Shown piece by piece: positions 1-8,292 of a stretch of 64,000 bases of DNA. The translations under genes were made by a program, and so were the position numbers. Under the pieces are notes generated by a model, which saw only the letters and a program-made list of their open reading frames with translations, made no database searches and was not told the DNA's origin. Source of the stretch: Lachnospiraceae bacterium (lineage in GTDB: Bacteria; Bacillota; Clostridia; Lachnospirales; Lachnospiraceae); NCBI GenBank assembly GCA_017427415.1, contig JAFRSU010000043.1, positions 1-64,000 on the forward strand, given 5' to 3'. How positions within the stretch are numbered: the stretch's first letter is position 1; every line of letters begins with the position of its first letter.

Positions 1-141
1 GGTACATTGTCACATGCGGCTATAGTGGCCCGCGAATATAATATTCCGGCGATACTTGCCTGTGGTGATGCGACGAAAAAACTGAAGGATGGAGATGCCG
101 TATTGGTAGATGCCGATCAGGGAAAAGTAATAAAAATCTGA
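1..141 (+). CDS. PEP-utilising enzyme, C-terminal end (partial)
   Basis: This is the last 46 codons of a gene that begins outside the window, open in frame 1 and ending with TGA. The peptide starts GTLSHAAIVAREYNIPAIL, which is the mobile swivelling domain of PEP synthase, pyruvate phosphate dikinase and rifampicin phosphotransferase-like enzymes. In that family the His of the T/L-S-H-A-A-I motif carries the phosphoryl group between the PEP and substrate sites. The end VDADQGKVIKI is typical of the domain's C-terminus, so the domain is last in the protein. Which family member it is cannot be told from the fragment. The next gene follows after only 35 bases and may be co-transcribed. Confidence 0.8.
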   Translation, partial: GTLSHAAIVAREYNIPAILACGDATKKLKDGDAVLVDADQGKVIKI

Positions 142-176
142 AACTATAACAGGTGCTTGTGGGAGGAAATAAAGAA

Positions 177-1088
177 ATGCCAAGTGTACGTGCGAAAATG
201 GTGAGCGGTCTTTTTAAGATGCTCGGAGTAAACAAAATGCTGGATAAGCAGGGTGAGGAATTTGATAAACTACTGGAAAAGTACAAGGTCAAGCAGAAGA
301 AACCGCTTAAGGTTCCGTATAAGAAAATGAAAGATTTTAATATAGATACAGAAAATATTAACGGAACAACGTGCTATGTGATAAGCAAAAAAGGGGCAGC
401 ACCGAAAAATGCGGTTTTATATCTGTTTGGCGGAGGCTATATTTTACCGCCGGATCCGGGAGATATCATACTTTGCGGGCAGATGGCTGAAAATTGCAAT
501 GCCAAAGTATGGTTCCCGTTATATCCTATGGCTCCGGAGCACAGACTGGTTGAAACCCTCCAGAGCACATTACAGGTATATCGGAACATGCTGGAGGAGT
601 ATGATGCATCGCATATCAGATTTTTCGGTACTTCTTCAGGCGGCGGACAGGTTATGTCACTATGTGTATATATCAAGCATGAAAACATAAATGTTCCGTT
701 GCCCGGAAAGCTGGTGCTTCAATCTCCGGGATTACAGGTACCGCCAAGTGAGTCGCAACGGGTGGAGATGGAGAAAAGAAGTAAATATGATGTAATGATA
801 CCGCCGCGATTTTTTGATAATATCGCACCTGTGCTGGCAACGGGAGACGAAGCTTATCTTTTAAGTCCGTTATTATATGATCTTACAGGTTTTCCGGAGA
901 CAGATATTTTCTATGGGACAAGGGAAGTTATGATCGCTTACTTAAAGGATTTCCAGAGTGCTTGTAAGAAATACGGAGTAAAACTAAATGTTCATATTGG
1001 AAAAGATATGATGCACTGTTGGGGAGCGATGGAGTTTGTCCCTGAAGCACGTGCAGTAAGGCAGGAATACTTTAAGGCCCTATCCTGA
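177..1088 (+). CDS. alpha/beta hydrolase, HSL (hormone-sensitive lipase) family
   Basis: A 303-residue esterase or lipase-like protein, probably cytoplasmic since no signal peptide is visible. The oxyanion-hole motif of the HSL family appears as F-G-G-G-Y near residue 86, the nucleophile elbow as G-T-S-S-G-G near residue 153, and a late His in M-M-H-C-W near residue 280 is the likely catalytic base. The ATG at 177 is chosen because GGGAGG lies 10 bases upstream; a GTG at 153 is in frame but lacks such a site. The substrate is unknown. A short gap (28 bases) to the ATC-hydrolase-family gene suggests one transcript. Confidence 0.8.
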   Translation: MPSVRAKMVSGLFKMLGVNKMLDKQGEEFDKLLEKYKVKQKKPLKVPYKKMKDFNIDTENINGTTCYVISKKGAAPKNAVLYLFGGGYILPPDPGDIILCGQMAENCNAKVWFPLYPMAPEHRLVETLQSTLQVYRNMLEEYDASHIRFFGTSSGGGQVMSLCVYIKHENINVPLPGKLVLQSPGLQVPPSESQRVEMEKRSKYDVMIPPRFFDNIAPVLATGDEAYLLSPLLYDLTGFPETDIFYGTREVMIAYLKDFQSACKKYGVKLNVHIGKDMMHCWGAMEFVPEARAVRQEYFKALS

Positions 1089-1116
1089 TTAGTATAAGAA
1101 AATTGGAGGAGCTATA

Positions 1117-1746
1117 ATGCAGACAGGAAACAGTGAGCTTAAAAAGAAGACCATCAAGATGATGAAAAGTAAAAAGGTATTTAGGGATGAGATTACTGCG
1201 AGGTTGTCTTCAACGGAATGCAAAAAGATATGGCACGATGCCCATAGGCGGCTGTATCGGATGTATGCTGATCACCAGGATCTATCCAAAGGGATAGCTA
1301 TGCATACGGATGGATTTATCTTCCCGGCGGCAGCTATCTATCTCGCTATGAAGGAAGTCGATCCTGATATGGCTTATGATGTGATGAAGAAGATCATGGC
1401 TGAAAAATCAACTAAAACCGGACAGAAAATTGCTAAATGTTGCAAAATTCCCGGTTTCAAGAAGTTCTTTTTAAAAATATGGGATTCATTGAGCCATAAG
1501 ATGTTTAGTGAAAATGCTGGATTTAGGAATGTGTTTTATCCAAAGGAGAAAGGGTGCTTCCGTATGGATATTATAGAATGTCCGTATAACAAATATCTAA
1601 CGGAGCAGGGATGTCCGGAACTGAACATACTGTTCTGTGAGAATGATGTTCATTCCTACGGCAATCTTCCCGGCCTTAAATTCACCAGAACGAAGACAAT
1701 AGGAGCAGGAGATGAGCTGTGTGATTTTAAAATGGAGATTATTTAG
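1117..1746 (+). CDS. L-2-amino-thiazoline-4-carboxylate hydrolase family protein
   Basis: A 209-residue soluble protein that I place in the ATC hydrolase family, named for Pseudomonas AtcB, which opens the ring of 2-aminothiazoline-4-carboxylate on the way to cysteine. In clostridia the family is abundant and mostly uncharacterised, so the reaction here is not established. The supporting features are a Cys-Pro-Tyr (ECPY) segment in the second half, a conserved L-N-I-L-F-C-E-N-D-V-H stretch, and the C-terminal motif T-I-G-A-G-D-E-L-C-D-F. The start has GGAGG 9 bases upstream (1105-1109). Bases 1697-1737 recur exactly at 12723-12763, where a broken relative lies. Confidence 0.65.
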   Translation: MQTGNSELKKKTIKMMKSKKVFRDEITARLSSTECKKIWHDAHRRLYRMYADHQDLSKGIAMHTDGFIFPAAAIYLAMKEVDPDMAYDVMKKIMAEKSTKTGQKIAKCCKIPGFKKFFLKIWDSLSHKMFSENAGFRNVFYPKEKGCFRMDIIECPYNKYLTEQGCPELNILFCENDVHSYGNLPGLKFTRTKTIGAGDELCDFKMEII

Positions 1747-1817
1747 TTTACTACAAAATTATCGATCGCGAGAATAACATGATAACCTCAATCTGGGGTA
1801 AAATTGACAAACGATGC

Positions 1818-1872
1818 ATAGTATATATACAAAGTTTTTCTTGACTATGGTCTATATCGTGGTATATACTAT
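1818..1872 (+). promoter_or_regulatory. vapBC promoter with inverted-repeat operator
   Basis: A sigma-A type promoter has TTGACT at 1841-1846 and TATACT at 1865-1870, 18 bases apart. A 10-bp inverted repeat surrounds it: ATAGTATATA at 1818-1827 and TATATACTAT at 1863-1872, the second arm lying on the -10 box. VapB antitoxins with their toxins usually repress their own operon through such repeats, so this is the likely autoregulatory site. Confidence 0.6.
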
Positions 1873-1894
1873 AAATGAAAGGAAGGTGATCATT

Positions 1895-2125
1895 ATGATG
1901 ACTGCAAAGGTTTTTGAAAATGGAAGGAGTCAGGCAATCAGACTTCCTAAGGAATGTCGTTTCACATCAGATGAGGTGATGGTGAATAAAATTGGAGATA
2001 TTGTGATCCTGCTTCCTAAGCAGAATAAATGGGATTCTTTTATGAGAGCGATAGATATGTTCTCTGATGATTTCATGGTTGACGGAAGAGCAACAGATAT
2101 GGTACAGGAGCGTGAAGAATTATGA
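1895..2125 (+). CDS. vapB: VapB-type antitoxin (AbrB/SpoVT fold)
   Basis: A 76-residue antitoxin. The N-terminus MTAKVFENGRSQAIRLPKE is the signature of the swapped-hairpin AbrB/MazE DNA-binding domain found in VapB proteins; the C-terminal half is the expected toxin-wrapping tail. Tandem ATGs at 1895 and 1898 follow GGAAGGTGAT by a normal distance; a longer reading from 1814 would run through the promoter and is rejected. The stop overlaps the vapC start as ATGA, which indicates translational coupling. Confidence 0.9.
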   Translation: MMTAKVFENGRSQAIRLPKECRFTSDEVMVNKIGDIVILLPKQNKWDSFMRAIDMFSDDFMVDGRATDMVQEREEL

Positions 2126-2523
2126 GATATATGCTTGATACCAACATCTGTATCTATGCGATTAAGCATAAGCCGGAGAAAGTGTTTCAAAAATTACAGG
2201 AAGTTGAGCCTGAAGATGTATGCGTATCTTCGGTCACATATGCAGAATTGGTGCACGGTGTGGAAAAAAGCGTTGCCGTAGAAAAGAACAGGTTGGCACT
2301 ATCCATGCTTTTGGCAAATATTGAGATTTTGGATTTTGATGTAGATGCTGCTGATTGCTATGGAAAGATCAGAGCCGATCTGGAGAAAAAGGGAACTCCG
2401 ATAGGACCTCTCGATATGATGATCGCCGGTCATGCACAGTCCCTTGGATATACTGTTGTGACTAATAATGTGAAAGAGTTCTCCAGAGTCCCAGATCTGA
2501 AAATAGAGAACTGGGCAGAGTGA
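2122..2523 (+). CDS. vapC: VapC-type PIN-domain ribonuclease toxin
   Basis: A 133-residue PIN-domain endoribonuclease. The acidic metal-binding residues are visible as Asp6 (LDTN), Glu42 (YAELVHG) and Asp98 (GPLDMMIAGHA), with the T-N-N motif at 114-116. VapC toxins cut tRNA or rRNA loops when VapB is degraded, stopping translation; the target here is unknown. Length and motif spacing are normal, so the toxin looks intact. It is followed in the same frame by a remnant of another gene, so the pair may have landed on or replaced older sequence. Confidence 0.9.
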   Translation: MRYMLDTNICIYAIKHKPEKVFQKLQEVEPEDVCVSSVTYAELVHGVEKSVAVEKNRLALSMLLANIEILDFDVDAADCYGKIRADLEKKGTPIGPLDMMIAGHAQSLGYTVVTNNVKEFSRVPDLKIENWAE

Positions 2524-2553
2524 TCATATTTCATCATAGCTCGCCAATGTGCT

Positions 2554-2883
2554 TCCGGAATAGGCGTGAACCTGTTTCGGAAAGCATTACCGACGAGGAG
2601 CGACGGAGATGTCGGTGAAAACGTCGGTGAAATTATGCTAACTGGAACACAAATGGAGATTGTGCAGAGGATTGAAGCAGATGATCGAATTTCTGCAAAG
2701 CATATTTCCGAGGTATTATCGCTATCCGTCAGAGCTACAGAGAAAAATATTAAGGAACTACGATACAAGGGGATTCTTGTTAGACATCCGGAATATGACA
2801 TAGATGTAAAGCTGTGCGCTTTTACGGCATCGGAGATGAAGGAAGGAGAGCATGAATACGAAGCATTTAAGCAGGCGAATTAG
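2554..2883 (+). pseudogene. remnant of an AlbA_2/AAA_4-type regulator (winged-helix C-terminus)
   Basis: Directly after the vapC stop, in the same frame, the sequence reads SGIGVNLFRK, then DGDVGENVGE, then a winged-helix segment (LTGTQMEIVQRIEADDRIS, followed by a helix-turn-helix and R-Y-K-G-I-L-V-R). This is how the C-terminus of Schlafen/AlbA_2-like putative transcriptional regulators ends: G-I-G-F-R-V-N-L-F-R, a V-G-E-N-V repeat, then a wHTH. The N-terminal 300 or so residues are missing. A GTG at 2566 is present, but no ribosome-binding site was seen. I read it as a leftover rather than a working gene. Confidence 0.6.
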
Positions 2884-3970
2884 CTTAAGATTATCAATAT
2901 TGTTGGGAGTGTGTCTGATGTTTTCATTGTTTGGATGTGGAAAAAACGGGCAGGTAATGGATGGAGACGGTATGGTGAGAGAAGTTGCCTATGCTCAGAT
3001 ATCACAGGACGAGGCCAAGCTTATGATGTAGGATGATGACGGTCACGTTATCGTAGATGTCCGGAGGGCTGATGAATATGCACAGGGACACATTCCGGGA
3101 GCAATCCTGATTCCGAATGAGAGTATTACCGATACTCCGCCGGAAGAGTTGCCGGACAAAAATCAGATCATACTGGTTTATTGTCGTACCGGCAGGAGAA
3201 GTAAGGAAGCATCTCAAAAGCTGGCAGATATGGGATATGTGAATGTCTATGAATTCGGCGGAATAGAGGACTGGACCGGAGAAATCGTTACGGAAGAGGC
3301 AAGTGATAATGCCGGTGGTGAGAAAGCAAAACTCAGTTTCGAGTCCTTTGATGGAGGCGGCCCTGATTTTAATGTATTGATCGCAGACGAAGGCATTGTT
3401 TCTTACGAAACAGAGGTGAAGTACCATAGCTCTGATCACGGGGAAATGACAGGCTCCGGTTTTGATAAGATCATAACTTTTACCGGAATAAAACCGGGTG
3501 AGACGACGGTGGTTGTGGAGGAAAGGTCACCGATAGCCGATAATCTTGACCACAAATACAGAGTGACAGTGGATGATGAGCTTAATGTACAGATTGAGCA
3601 GCTGTCAGTAAAAGATATAAATGAAGATGCAGGTGAAAGTATGATTCTGGTGATAGATGGTGAAGAATACCCGGTTGAATGGGAAGAAAATGAGTCGGTA
3701 GAAGCATTGAAGGAACTGTGTCCGCTGACTGTGAAGATGTCTATGTACGGTGGATTTGAGCAGGTGGGATCCCTTGGAGAAAGTCTGCCGAGAAATGATG
3801 AGCAGATCACGACCGGATATGGAGATATCGTCCTGTATTCCGGGAACCAGATTGTAGTCTTTTATGGATCAAACAGCTGGGCATATACGAGGCTTGGCCA
3901 TATCGACATGACACAAGAGGAACTAACCGAGCTGCTGGGAAATGGCGATGTGGAGATTACTCTCGAGTAG
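2852..3970 (+). pseudogene. rhodanese-domain lipoprotein, interrupted by an in-frame TAG
   Basis: From ATG 2852 (AGGAG just upstream) the frame encodes a lipoprotein signal with lipobox L-F-G-C (Cys29). A rhodanese domain follows, with D-V-R-R-A-D-E-Y, G-H-I-P-G-A and active-site loop C-R-T-G-R-R-S. After it come a beta-rich middle segment and a C-terminal cyclophilin-like domain (MILVIDGEEYPVEWEENES to YTRLGHIDM). Codon 60 is TAG (3029-3031), just before D-D-D-G-H-V-I-V-D-V-R, while the frame is otherwise open to 3970. A single substitution from GAG or CAG would explain it. A TTG restart at 3149 would lack the lipobox and the first part of the rhodanese fold. Sequencing error or suppression is possible. 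Confidence 0.75.
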
Positions 3971-3991
3971 GGAACAGGTAAGAGGTGCCAG

Positions 3992-5083
3992 ATGAAATAC
4001 AGAGAGAACAGAAGAACCGGAGATAAGATCAGTGAGATTGGCATGGGGACTGCTTATATCGCAGAGGCTGAAAGGTCAGAAGCTGTAAAGACAGTCAGAC
4101 ATGCCTATGAGAGTGGAATCAATTATTATGACCTTGCCGCAGGAGACGGAGCAGCATTTGACATTTTTGGTGAGGCTCTGTCTGATGTAAGGGATGAGGT
4201 GATGTATCAGATCCATTTTGGTGCTGATTATTATAAAGACACTTATGGATGGACTCTTAACCTTGATACCGTAAAGAGGTCAGTTGATAAGCAGTTGAAG
4301 GACTTGAAGACGGACTATATCAATTATGGCTTCATACATTGTCAGGATGAATCGAAGGATTGGAAGACTTATCAGAAGAATGGCATTCTTCAGTATCTTT
4401 TGGATATGAGGGATCAGGGTGTGGTGAAGCATATAGGAGCATCATCCCATACGCCTTCCGTAATACAGGAGATTCTGGATACAAATCTCATAGATATGCT
4501 GATGTTTTCAGTTAATCCTGCATATGATTATAACCACGGTGAGTATGCTTATGGCGGCGTGGATGAGAGAGCAGATGTGTATAAGAGATGTGAAAAGCTG
4601 GGAGTAGGCATATCGGTTATGAAGCCTTTTTCCGGAGGACAGCTATTAAGCGATAAGACATCTCCCTTTGGTAAGGCACTTACACAGTATCAGTGTATAA
4701 AATATGCGCTCGATAAGCCGGGAATCCTTACTGTGTTGCCCGGAGCACAGAACGTAGCAGAAATAGATGCGCTTTTGAAATATTATGAGAAATCTGAAGA
4801 AGAGCTTGACTACAGTATTATCGGAACTTTCGCACCACCGGAAGCAAACGGCAAGTGTGTATATTGCAATCACTGTGAGCCTTGTCCCGCAGGAATAGAT
4901 ATAGGTGCGGTTAATAAGTTCTATGATCTTGCCCGTATCGGAGATGATATGGCAAAAGAACATTACCGGGCACTTGAAAAGAATGCCTCAGATTGTATCA
5001 GTTGCGGTCATTGTAACAACAGATGCCCGTTCTCTGTTGATCAGATAAAGCGGATGCAGGAGATAAAGCTCTTTTTCATCTGA
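3992..5083 (+). CDS. aldo/keto reductase with C-terminal 4Fe-4S domain
   Basis: A 363-residue predicted oxidoreductase. Residues 1 to about 270 form an AKR TIM barrel (E-I-G-M-G-T, Y-D-L-A-A near the catalytic Asp, then H-I-G-A-S-S-H). The C-terminal quarter has two ferredoxin-like cysteine clusters, CVYCNHCEPCP and CISCGHCNNRCP, which should hold two 4Fe-4S clusters. Family members are common in clostridia and presumably move electrons between ferredoxin-like carriers and an organic substrate; the substrate is not known. An AGAGGTG site precedes the ATG. It begins 21 bases after the rhodanese pseudogene. Confidence 0.85.
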   Translation: MKYRENRRTGDKISEIGMGTAYIAEAERSEAVKTVRHAYESGINYYDLAAGDGAAFDIFGEALSDVRDEVMYQIHFGADYYKDTYGWTLNLDTVKRSVDKQLKDLKTDYINYGFIHCQDESKDWKTYQKNGILQYLLDMRDQGVVKHIGASSHTPSVIQEILDTNLIDMLMFSVNPAYDYNHGEYAYGGVDERADVYKRCEKLGVGISVMKPFSGGQLLSDKTSPFGKALTQYQCIKYALDKPGILTVLPGAQNVAEIDALLKYYEKSEEELDYSIIGTFAPPEANGKCVYCNHCEPCPAGIDIGAVNKFYDLARIGDDMAKEHYRALEKNASDCISCGHCNNRCPFSVDQIKRMQEIKLFFI

Positions 5084-5086
5084 ATC

Positions 5087-5230
5087 ATGCAGAACCGGGA
5101 TCAGAGGAACAGAATGGAGCAGTTAAAGACCTTAGCAGAAGGTGCGGACTATTGCGATTTTAGGTATAGTCTGAAACAATGGAATATTTATAAAATCAAA
5201 AAATGTCAAATCAAAAAATGTCAAATTTAG
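5087..5230 (+). pseudogene. fragment of an ATC-hydrolase-family gene (C-terminus only)
   Basis: Four bases after the reductase stop, a 47-codon reading frame contains QLKTLAEGADYCDFRYSLK (bases 5120-5176). This matches the end of ATC-hydrolase-family proteins, K-T-[IL]-x-x-G-x-x-x-C-D-F-[KR], as seen in the intact gene at 1117. Nothing of the rest of such a protein is present upstream, and the frame then runs into the downstream palindrome. I interpret it as a deletion scar. The match rests on about 16 residues, so it is moderate evidence. Confidence 0.5.
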
Positions 5231-5247
5231 ATTTGACATTTTTTGAT
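5210..5247. terminator. 17-bp perfect palindrome, probable bidirectional terminator
   Basis: The arms 5210-5226 and 5231-5247 (each beginning ATCAAAAAATGTC or its complement) are perfectly complementary around a TTAG loop. The palindrome lies between the converging reductase gene and the AraC gene. The first 15 bases of the left arm are also duplicated immediately upstream at 5195-5209. Confidence 0.6.
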
Positions 5248-5324
5248 GGTGTGCATTATCGCTTTAAGAATGTTACTATGATATTGTTATGATTTACTGT
5301 GAACGTAACTATTACAGGATTGAT

Positions 5325-6023
5325 TCATTGCTCTTCTTTTAACAGGGAATTCCTGTATGCGACCGGAGATTGTCCCATATATTTTTTGAATACTGTGGCA
5401 AAATAATTGGGCGTATTAAAACCGCAGCGTTCCGCTATCTCATCTATGCTCAGACTTGTCTGTGACAACAGTTTACGGCCGAAAGCAATCTTTTCTTCGT
5501 TAATATAGTCACAGAAGGTTTGAGCTGCCAAAGTAGAGAAAATCCTGCTTAAATATCCGCTGCTGATATGGATGGCATCGCCCACCATTTTTAATGACAG
5601 AGGTTCACTGATATGCTCACGGATATAAATACGGGCTTTTTCCAAATGTCCGCAGGCTTCACGGCTTAAGGTAAAGGATTTATGGTAATCGCTTAAAACC
5701 TTTATCCCGGCCTTTTTTATGTCTTCGTCAGTCAAATAAAAACCTGCGGCGACACGGTTTTTGTAACAGCAATCCGTCAGGCTCATATGCATATAAAATT
5801 GAAAAAAATCATAGAGACATCTGTTCAGAGAAGTGATCATTATCATTGCTTCTACTTCGGGTATCTTACCTTTTGATATAGCGCTGACTTTCTTTACGCG
5901 CTCACAAAAAAGTACAGAAGCACTGTTTAAACTGTCATAGATCAATGCTTCACAGATAGAGTGCATATTGTATATTAATTCAAGATGTTCATTCTTTATA
6001 GTTATGTTTTCTTTTATCGTCAT
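5325..6023 (-). CDS. AraC-family transcriptional regulator
   Basis: A 232-residue regulator. The C-terminal 100 residues form the double helix-turn-helix of the AraC family: L-S-L-K-M-V-G-D-A-I-H-I-S-S-G-Y-L-S-R-I-F for the first, then I-D-E-I-A-E-R-C-G-F-N-T-P-N-Y-F and F-K-K-Y-M-G-Q-S-P for the second. The N-terminal 125 residues match no ligand domain I recognise. GGAG precedes the start on the minus strand. It is transcribed away from the nitrogenase-like operon, and the shared 291-base gap contains palindrome 6109-6124, so it probably senses that operon's substrate or metal state. That role is inferred from position only. Confidence 0.85.
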   Translation of the reverse strand: MTIKENITIKNEHLELIYNMHSICEALIYDSLNSASVLFCERVKKVSAISKGKIPEVEAMIMITSLNRCLYDFFQFYMHMSLTDCCYKNRVAAGFYLTDEDIKKAGIKVLSDYHKSFTLSREACGHLEKARIYIREHISEPLSLKMVGDAIHISSGYLSRIFSTLAAQTFCDYINEEKIAFGRKLLSQTSLSIDEIAERCGFNTPNYFATVFKKYMGQSPVAYRNSLLKEEQ

Positions 6024-6108
6024 TTTATCTCCATGTAAAGATTTTATAAATTGTGTGCAAGATATTAGATGTAATCGTTTTTCATATTATGCTATACTAC
6101 CGCTTGCG

Positions 6109-6124
6109 GTTAGCAAATGCTAAC
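6109..6124. promoter_or_regulatory. palindromic operator site 1 (GTTAGC-N4-GCTAAC)
   Basis: GTTAGCAAATGCTAAC is a perfect 6+4+6 palindrome in the gap between the divergent AraC gene and the nitrogenase-like operon. Near-identical sites precede the ABC operons starting at 12931, 16844, 24086 and 28426. The regulator is unknown. The rest of the gap (6024-6314) holds the hairpin repeat at 6169-6224 and A/T-rich -10-like boxes, but no certain promoter. Confidence 0.6.
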
Positions 6125-6168
6125 ACAAAATATTATACCAGCAAATATTTAGGATGTCAATATATTAT

Positions 6169-6224
6169 GGATGTTCGGTTTTGCTGTTGGGAAAACGCTG
6201 AAGGCGTTTTCAAGGTGATATTGA
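6169..6224 (+). repeat. dispersed hairpin element, copy 1
   Basis: It contains GAAAACGC (6191-6198), a short loop and GCGTTTTC (6204-6211), followed by AAGGTGATATTGA. It is related to copies at 33999, 50476 and 60096, each placed upstream of an operon in the same orientation. This copy has lost the GATGC/GCATC mini-hairpin seen at the front of two others. Confidence 0.6.
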
Positions 6225-6314
6225 ATAAGGTATAAAAATCCACGTAAATGTGAATATCGAAAGGAGTAGTTTTGAGTAGGTTATAAGAGTGGATTTGGAA
6301 GGAAGGATATAAAG

Positions 6315-7085
6315 ATGCGTAAGATTGCCATATACGGAAAGGGAGGAATCGGGAAGAGTACGACCACATCCAACCTTTCGGCGGCGCTGGCTTTAAAGGG
6401 TTACAAGGTGATGCAGATAGGATGTGACCCCAAGGCTGATTCGACCAAAGGTCTGATGGGTGGTAAACGGATACCGACAGTTCTTGATCAGTTAAGAGAA
6501 AAAAAGGACGATGTAACCCTGAGTGATATAGTTTTTGAGGGTTACGGCGGTGTTCTCTGTGTAGAAAGCGGAGGTCCCACACCCGGTATCGGGTGTGCCG
6601 GCAGGGGTATAATATCGGCATTTGAGAAGCTGGCAGAGTTAGAAGCATTTGAAACTTATAAGCCGGACATAGTGATATATGATGTACTTGGAGATGTAGT
6701 ATGCGGCGGGTTTGCCATGCCCATACGTGAAGGCTACGCCAGAGAGGTATTTATAGTCTCATCAGGTGAGATGATGGCACTTTATGCAGCAGATAATATA
6801 GCAAGGGCCGTAAAGAATTTTGCATCACGCGGATATGCGCGTGTAGCCGGTCTGATACTTAATGCCCGCAATGTTGAAAATGAAAGGGAAATAGTTGAAA
6901 AAGCCGTAAAAGAAATAGGTACTGAGGTAGTGGCATATATTCCCAGGTGTAAGGACATCCAGACTGCCGAGGACAGGGGAGGAACGGTACTGCAATATGT
7001 AAAGGAATCGCAGATGTGCGATACATATAATGCACTTGCGGATACGGTACTTTACTTATCTAAAGATGATGAAACACAGTCATGA
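6315..7085 (+). CDS. NifH-like ATP-dependent Fe-S reductase
   Basis: A 256-residue homologue of nitrogenase iron protein (NifH, BchL, CfbC). Visible are the P-loop GKGGIGKST (8-16), G-C-D-P-K-A-D-S-T (36-44), the two cysteines that ligate the bridging 4Fe-4S cluster in a homodimer (Cys94 in G-C-A-G-R-G, Cys130 in D-V-V-C-G-G-F), switch II starting at Asp123, and Arg97 at the position ADP-ribosylated in some NifH. It should pass electrons one at a time, driven by MgATP, to the D/K-like proteins at the end of the same operon. It lacks the longer C-terminal extension of true NifH. GGAAGGAT lies before the ATG. First gene of a six-gene operon. Confidence 0.92.
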   Translation: MRKIAIYGKGGIGKSTTTSNLSAALALKGYKVMQIGCDPKADSTKGLMGGKRIPTVLDQLREKKDDVTLSDIVFEGYGGVLCVESGGPTPGIGCAGRGIISAFEKLAELEAFETYKPDIVIYDVLGDVVCGGFAMPIREGYAREVFIVSSGEMMALYAADNIARAVKNFASRGYARVAGLILNARNVENEREIVEKAVKEIGTEVVAYIPRCKDIQTAEDRGGTVLQYVKESQMCDTYNALADTVLYLSKDDETQS

Positions 7086-7125
7086 TGATTGTTTCATAAA
7101 TATATATACAGGAGGTTTTTAACGT

Positions 7126-8250
7126 ATGTTAAAAAAAATAGTAGCATTTTGTTTGGTTATTTCTACGGTCTGCATGCTGGCAGCCTGTGGCAAGGACGAC
7201 GGGAAGGATTCCTCAAAATCCGATGCAAAGCCTACTGCAGAAGTTGTGGAAAAAGATGAGCTTAAAAAGCCCGCAGAGGATAACGAAAATCCGGTGACGG
7301 AAGCGGTTACAGAGGCTGTGACCGAGGCACCCGAACCGACTGATGAGGTTAGTGTTCCGGAAGCAGATGGGAAGATAGTGCTGGAATATCCTGCCAATAT
7401 GAAGGCAATGGGATATACAGAACCGCTCGTACTGGATAAAAAACCCGAAAAGGTTGTCTCACTCAGTACTACACCTGTACTCTGTCTTAACAGGCTTGGT
7501 GTAAATTTTATAGCCGTTCCGGCATCAAGTGTTGTACAGTGGCCCGAAAACATGAAGGATGTAACAACACTGCAACTGGCACATAACACCAACTTTGACA
7601 TTGAAACCGTAGTAGCTATGGAACCCGACCTTGTGATCTTAGGATATACTTCAGCAGATACATATGGAAAAGTTCTTACAGATGTAGATATACCTGTTTA
7701 TTATGTAGATGCAGGTCATATCGTATCTTACGACTCGATAAAACTTCAGACTGAGGTGCTCATAAATGCTTTCGGGAAGGACAGTGAGGCCGGAAAAGAG
7801 ATGCTTAAAGAATTTTCCGATCTTGAAGATAAACTTGCCGAAACTGCCAAGAAACTTGAAGGAAAGACTTATATGGCACTTCAGTCGTCTCCTCCTTCAC
7901 ACTATATACAGACGAGCGGCGGAACTTTAGGTTCTATGGCAGACATGCTGGGACTTACAAACGTATACACAAATGATGCTGCATCTATGGCTCAGATCGA
8001 CTATGAGACAGCTATAGATCTGAATCCCGATATCGTGCTCTGTGTCGGTATGAGCCCTACAGGAGAAGGACATAAGGCTCTGATGGAAGAGGACTTTGCA
8101 AACAATCCGGAGTATTGGAACAGTATTCCTGCTATTGCAAACGGGGATATCATATATCTTCCGGTATACTTTATTTCATCTGCAGGTATCAATGTAGTAG
8201 ATCATATTAATGAACTTGCAGATATTATTCTTACTCATTTTGGTGAATGA
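7126..8250 (+). CDS. substrate-binding lipoprotein of a FecB/BtuF-type ABC importer
   Basis: A 374-residue lipoprotein with lipobox L-A-A-C (Cys21). A Thr/Glu/Pro-rich linker runs to about residue 90, then a Peripla_BP_2 fold (P-E-K-V-V-S-L-S-T-T at the first strand, M-E-P-D-L-V-I-L-G-Y, and a C-terminal lobe with P-D-I-V-L-C-V-G). This class binds ferric siderophores, haem or corrinoids and delivers them to a FecCD-type permease. Which ligand is bound cannot be read from the sequence. It follows the NifH-like gene by 40 bases with a perfect AGGAGG, so the importer is built into the nitrogenase-like operon. Confidence 0.9.
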   Translation: MLKKIVAFCLVISTVCMLAACGKDDGKDSSKSDAKPTAEVVEKDELKKPAEDNENPVTEAVTEAVTEAPEPTDEVSVPEADGKIVLEYPANMKAMGYTEPLVLDKKPEKVVSLSTTPVLCLNRLGVNFIAVPASSVVQWPENMKDVTTLQLAHNTNFDIETVVAMEPDLVILGYTSADTYGKVLTDVDIPVYYVDAGHIVSYDSIKLQTEVLINAFGKDSEAGKEMLKEFSDLEDKLAETAKKLEGKTYMALQSSPPSHYIQTSGGTLGSMADMLGLTNVYTNDAASMAQIDYETAIDLNPDIVLCVGMSPTGEGHKALMEEDFANNPEYWNSIPAIANGDIIYLPVYFISSAGINVVDHINELADIILTHFGE

Positions 8251-8292
8251 GCCGTGTGTTTTAAGTAACAATAAGCTTTTATAGGAGTTATT

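Noticed and set aside
1814..1894. Longer N-terminus for VapB
   Set aside because: It spans the -35, -10 and operator of the vapBC promoter.
5195..5247. CRISPR-like repeats
   Set aside because: Only two adjacent 15-base copies without spacers, in a palindrome between converging genes.
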